A DNA stretch of 6,907 bases from an uncultured Bacteroidales bacterium (GTDB taxonomy: Bacteria > Bacteroidota > Bacteroidia > Bacteroidales > Bacteroidaceae): contig CALBKR010000373.1 of assembly GCA_937896105.1 (NCBI GenBank), positions 1 to 6,907 of the forward strand, read 5' to 3'. Shown one piece after another: positions 5,301-6,907 of the stretch (position 1 is its first letter; each line of letters begins with the position of its first letter). Below the pieces are notes generated by a model. It saw only the letters and a list, made by a program, of their open reading frames with translations. It was not told the DNA's origin and did not search any database. A program made the translations under genes and the position numbers.

Positions 5301-6907
5301 CAACAAGGGCATAATCTCCATTGTATGAGTCTGCTGCATCCTTCGACAAAGTGAATATTGTTGCATCTTCGGCGTTCTCAACAAATTTTACATTTTGAGT
5401 GGTGGCATTTGCAACGCTTTCTACCTGAATATATTTTAATGTAAATGCATTCTTGAATATGAACTCAAAGTTGTTGTTCACATTGTAAATAGCCCAAGAT
5501 ATTTTAGGGTTGCCTGCTCTTGTGTTATATGTCGGGTTATCACCGTAAGCGTACTCTGCAGAAGCAGCCATATCAACTATCTCATCTTCGTTCAATGCTG
5601 CAATGTAGTTGGGGTTATTGTTCGAATTTGAAGGATAGTAGATGTTATGCCAGAGATATGTAGTGTTGGTTACCCTGAATGGCAGTTCAACCATGTTTGT
5701 GTAGGTGTATGCTGTGCCATCAATGTTTAGGACTCCAAAATCAATAACATCTCCTTTCTGGTCGGTTGAACCCAAAGTGATATAAGGATAAGCCTCACGC
5801 AATTTCTCTTCAACGGCATCTTTTGTTATTTCTGCTGTAAAGCCGCTCACCTGCACTTCGTATGTGTTGCCCTCTGCATCGGTGAGGGTTACATTTACCA
5901 CATTCTGCTCAAAGTTTGCTGTGTATATAACATCCGCAGCCACGGTTGGGGTGTACGGATTTTCTGTTACAATATCAGAATTCAAGTTGTTTGTCCAGTT
6001 GGCAAAAACGTAGCCACTGGCAGGTGTTGCGTTTAGAGTAACGCTTGAGCCTTTGATAACGCGCTTTGTGCCTGTAGCCTCGCCGTTGATTGTAACAGAA
6101 CCGCCCTCGCCTGCATTGGCTGTGATATCAACCTTCTCTACAACCTCAACCACAATGTCATATACAATACCCTTGTTAAGCTCGGCTGTTCCATTAGTGG
6201 GCCAACCTGTCCACGCGTTGGTGTATATCATTCGTACATGTGATGTTCCCAATGGCGCATCTGCTGGCACTGTAATGGTGTGTGTAATGTTCATTACATA
6301 GTCGTAGTTGCCATAGACGTTGTTGGTTGGTGGTTGGTTACCCCAACCCTGTACACGTTCGGCCTGGAAGGTGAAATCCTGGTCAAAGTCGGTGAAGAGC
6401 GATGCGTGGCAGTAACGCATATCTTCTCTTTGAGTGCTGTTGCTTCCTTCTCCTAAAGAATAGGCTACAAGGTTCATTGTAAATGACTTGCCCTTCTCCA
6501 ATTGTACCTTACCGGGAACAACCACAAGACTTTGCCCGGGGTGCGCATTTGCCGAGTAGTCGATATTTGTATCACCGCCGGTTGTTGTGATTGAAGTAAG
6601 GTAGTTGTCGGTGTATGTCTTACCGGTCGGGGTGGGGTACTCGGTGGCTGTTGTTTCGAGTTTGAAGTTTGCAATATAGTCGGCATCGCCTGTAACATTA
6701 TAGATTTTGTAATCAGCCTGGGTTGTAACCTCCTTACCGCCGCTTGTCCAGTTGACGAACGTGTAACCATCGTTTGCTTTTGCCGAAAGTTCTATTGTTC
6801 CGTTTGCTTCAACTTCTACCGAAGCTTTGCCGTTAACTGTTGCAGTACCACCCTCTGCAGGGCTTGCAGATACTGTAATAGTGTATGTTGGAACTTGTTC
6901 AAACCTT
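2308..6907 (-). CDS. Giant modular surface protein with InlB-type repeats, GEVED and trefoil-like regions (5' end outside window)
   Basis: The frame is open from the right edge (6906) to TGA at 2308-2310, 1532 residues. The GTG at 6523-6525 is not the start, because coding sequence with a full repeat continues upstream. In order there are: the tail of one repeat (RFEQ), repeat 1, a GEVED-like domain, repeat 2, an unassigned ~306-residue region, repeats 3 and 4, a trefoil-like region, repeats 5 and 6, a second trefoil-like region, a beta domain with INLPFATTVPDGVTAY, an acidic linker (DIDDVEREDVED) and a C-terminal tail IYDLQGRKL...GFYIVNGKKVFVK. The tail resembles the short T9SS-type sorting ends common in Prevotella-like Bacteroidales, so export to the surface or medium is inferred. 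I see no catalytic domain in this part. Likely role: adhesin or glycan-binding scaffold; an enzyme domain could sit in the missing N-terminus. GC content is visibly lower than in the sialidase gene. Confidence 0.93.
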   Translation of the reverse strand, partial: RFEQVPTYTITVSASPAEGGTATVNGKASVEVEANGTIELSAKANDGYTFVNWTSGGKEVTTQADYKIYNVTGDADYIANFKLETTATEYPTPTGKTYTDNYLTSITTTGGDTNIDYSANAHPGQSLVVVPGKVQLEKGKSFTMNLVAYSLGEGSNSTQREDMRYCHASLFTDFDQDFTFQAERVQGWGNQPPTNNVYGNYDYVMNITHTITVPADAPLGTSHVRMIYTNAWTGWPTNGTAELNKGIVYDIVVEVVEKVDITANAGEGGSVTINGEATGTKRVIKGSSVTLNATPASGYVFANWTNNLNSDIVTENPYTPTVAADVIYTANFEQNVVNVTLTDAEGNTYEVQVSGFTAEITKDAVEEKLREAYPYITLGSTDQKGDVIDFGVLNIDGTAYTYTNMVELPFRVTNTTYLWHNIYYPSNSNNNPNYIAALNEDEIVDMAASAEYAYGDNPTYNTRAGNPKISWAIYNVNNNFEFIFKNAFTLKYIQVESVANATTQNVKFVENAEDATIFTLSKDAADSYNGDYALVAKVDDATGYLCATSSAQNYVTHFNRTNHQGAWVKFVEAPDYYSIIRDQGIILGIKFGAGDGKCIITDEISVINNDIANNSDNITFNTLKAYGSTMEEAMNNWPAVGLTINPAESGTTNINGEENVVHKYVPNGYALPLAAVPAEGYHFVNWTGTDYESTDAATTITMSGNKGDVIEFTANFAKNSYTINVSTNGTGGSAMIGTETSTTVEHGDEVTLTAVANDGYRFVNWTLDGNVVSTDAICNVTVSQDANYVANFEIEESQDELTTGYYHIVSRVTTSHEYLYNNALRTNNSKEFTLQSDSKITTNNGIWYITVNSNQLGVKNGDGNALVTGTAYCNAATSHNTLNIEKTTDVDGVTYYSFVEGINCTNRDQYNFTLEGGNSVQATDNNYVTTWAGNPDAQANQWRLEPVDMDGMNVYDVVVECTENDVYVTYGSEYAFDGGFFITDATITAQQLTAKKGNEAAQGVTVLVEGNTIRVVDTEYVEITVSTTPPEGGSVTINSEAESTLQVVKSSSVTVVATPADGYHFVNWTDAGNAVSTDATYTFTANSATTLTANFEADVVYHTITVSRFYDNDGGTVKVGDENATSVNVADGGSVRMLATVNDGYEFMGWLKDGVIVKNAIGGGLDFEVQGPDYTLYNIEASAEYVAVFSKITDYTNLEDGKAYRIRAVSESCATRYIYREGTVLKWTNDGSNFDDNSIFVVQKNGNSINLISAIGYHGWKASNILGNDEQYNHYAAIKVTYGTKDDTRSLYWESGTSSGIYTTLPNNEFAFVDTPSKSSLPIKDADNSTTNFLFEEVDTYAFQVSVADGSNAKLGTINLPFATTVPDGVTAYSVDHSEDEYVYMAELELTDKVLPANTPVLVEAEAAGKYGFKPAPASGDTYDTSFAGTLEAEDIPGTTNAYILSYKGVGTHIMLYKLSSSSRRINANKAYYIDETGKASSLRFVFGETTDIDDVEREDVEDTIYDLQGRKLSEITEPGFYIVNGKKVFVK
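2311..2397 (-). other. Putative T9SS-like C-terminal sorting tail
   Basis: The last 29 residues begin TIYDLQGRKLSE, contain PGFYIVNGKK and end VFVK. The D-L-Q-G-R/K, then G-x-YIVNGKKV arrangement is a short form of the type IX secretion C-terminal signal frequent in Prevotella-like Bacteroidales. An acidic linker precedes it. Secretion by T9SS is inferred; no secretion gene is in the window. Confidence 0.65.
2446..2895 (-). other. C-terminal beta domain with LPF motif
   Basis: The sequence LGTINLPFATTVPDGVTAYS, later LPANTPVLVEAEAAGKYGF and NAYILSYKGVGTHIMLYKL, follows a module common ahead of the sorting tail in Bacteroidales secreted proteins (x-LPFxVTVPxGVxAY ... IPANTPVVL). Its function is not established. 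Confidence 0.6.
2896..3327 (-). other. Trefoil-like candidate region 2
   Basis: After repeat 6: LEDGKAYRIRAVSES, RYIYREGTVLKWTND, NSIFVVQKNGNSINLISAIG, SLYWESG and TTNFLFEEVD. Starting with GKAYRI and closing with a FLFEEV strand is a layout I know from ricin-like or related beta-trefoil modules near the C-terminus of Bacteroidales secreted proteins. There is no clear binding triad, so sugar binding is a guess. Confidence 0.45.
3337..3606 (-). repeat. InlB-type B-repeat 6, divergent
   Basis: Runs from YHTITVSRFYDNDGGTVKVG through GYEFMGWL to YVAVFS. The usual FVNWT is changed to FMGWL and an extra stretch (KNAIGGGLDFEVQGPDYTLY) lengthens it to about 90 residues against about 75 in the others. 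Confidence 0.78.
3619..3846 (-). repeat. InlB-type B-repeat 5
   Basis: Runs from VEITVSTTPPEGGSVTINSE through GYHFVNWT and VSTDATYTFTA to LTANFE. It is a canonical copy and shares its core GYHFVNWT with repeat 3. Confidence 0.87.
4066..4512 (-). other. Beta-trefoil (ricin-like) candidate region 1
   Basis: After repeat 4 the sequence GYYHIVSR, EYLYNN, NNGIWYIT, QLGVKNGDG and finally QANQWRLEPVD has the strand pattern and closing Q-x-W of ricin-type lectin domains seen in Bacteroidales secreted proteins. A further ~70 residues up to repeat 5 (VYDVVVECTENDVYV, AQGVTVLVEGNTIRVVD) form a separate beta segment. Carbohydrate binding is inferred. Confidence 0.5.
4528..4749 (-). repeat. InlB-type B-repeat 4
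   Basis: Runs from SYTINVSTNGTGGSAMIG through GYRFVNWT and VSTDA to NYVANFE. It is in tandem with repeat 3. Confidence 0.86.
4756..4989 (-). repeat. InlB-type B-repeat 3
   Basis: Runs from VGLTINPAESGTTNINGEE through GYHFVNWT to EFTANFA. The GG turn is replaced by SG. It is separated from repeat 4 by only two residues (KN). Confidence 0.83.
4990..5907 (-). other. Unassigned ~306-residue region between repeats 2 and 3
   Basis: This region is Asn- and Tyr-rich (for example YYPSNSNNNPNY) and mostly beta-like. It includes TAYTYTNMVELPFRVTN, ISWAIYNVNNNFEFIFKN, DYALVAKVDDATGYLCATSS and ends in STMEEAMNNW. The middle part has the alternating short strands of a ricin-type beta-trefoil, but I see no clear QxW triplet, so I leave it unnamed. 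Confidence 0.5.
5908..6132 (-). repeat. InlB-type B-repeat 2
   Basis: Runs from VDITANAGEGGSVTINGEA through GYVFANWT to VIYTANFE. It follows the GEVED-like domain directly. Confidence 0.87.
6133..6620 (-). other. GEVED-like domain of the giant protein
   Basis: Between repeats 1 and 2 the protein reads HPGQSLVVVPGKVQLEKGKS, then YCHASLFTDFDQDFTFQ, TITVPADAPLGTSHVRMIYT and GIVYDIVVEV. The D-x-D-x-D loop followed by a VPADAPLGT strand and an R-x-IYT strand is the usual GEVED layout in Bacteroidetes secreted proteins. The family's role is not well defined; extracellular glycan or surface binding is commonly assumed. Confidence 0.7.
6661..6888 (-). repeat. InlB-type B-repeat 1
   Basis: Runs from TYTITVSASPAEGG through GYTFVNWT to ADYIANFK. 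It has all hallmarks of the divergent InlB B-repeat (GG turn, GYxFxxWT core, ANF end). It lies upstream of the GTG at 6525, which proves that the reading frame is longer than an ORF beginning there. Confidence 0.85.

Noticed and set aside
6474..6770. Minus-strand 98-codon frame
   Set aside because: It overlaps the giant protein in a different frame, while the giant frame encodes recognisable repeat and GEVED-like sequence over the same bases.

Overview
This window most likely comes from a Bacteroidales gut- or oral-type bacterium (Prevotellaceae, Muribaculaceae, Bacteroides or Alistipes relatives). The evidence is the family content: GEVED-like domains, divergent InlB-type B-repeats, a C-terminal tail of the DLQGRK...GFYIVNGKKVFVK kind, a small protein with the MKRYIKPTSEVV start, AT-rich ribosome-binding regions with no Shine-Dalgarno sequence, and a candidate Bacteroides-type promoter. 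I cannot name the genus.

Every real gene is on the minus strand, so transcription runs from right to left. (1) 2308-6907 is the C-terminal 1532 residues of a giant, modular, probably secreted surface protein. It has six complete InlB-type repeats and the tail of a seventh at the window edge, one GEVED-like domain, two beta-trefoil-like (ricin-like) regions, a beta domain containing an LPF motif, and a putative type IX secretion (T9SS)-like C-terminal sorting tail. Its N-terminus lies beyond the window. (2) 2199-2307 is a short intergenic stretch with a strong GC-rich hairpin. An AT-rich inverted repeat straddles the stop codon just before it. (3) 2037-2198 encodes a 53-residue small protein. 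(4) 1975-2018 is a perfect 44-bp palindrome, probably a bidirectional terminator. (5) 1860-1974 holds a candidate promoter. (6) 1-1859 is the N-terminal 619 residues of a secreted GH33 exo-alpha-sialidase, cut by the window edge just inside its catalytic domain. No gap without a gene exceeds about 180 bases.

Read together, the locus looks like a host-glycan module: a large repeat-rich, lectin-like surface protein next to a multidomain sialidase that would remove terminal sialic acid from mucins or other glycoconjugates. Both large proteins carry GEVED-like and trefoil-like modules, which suggests related targeting. The sialidase probably has its own promoter behind the palindrome, so it need not share a transcript with the other two genes. 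The least understood parts are the small ORF with its structured leader and the roughly 300-residue region of the giant protein that I cannot assign.
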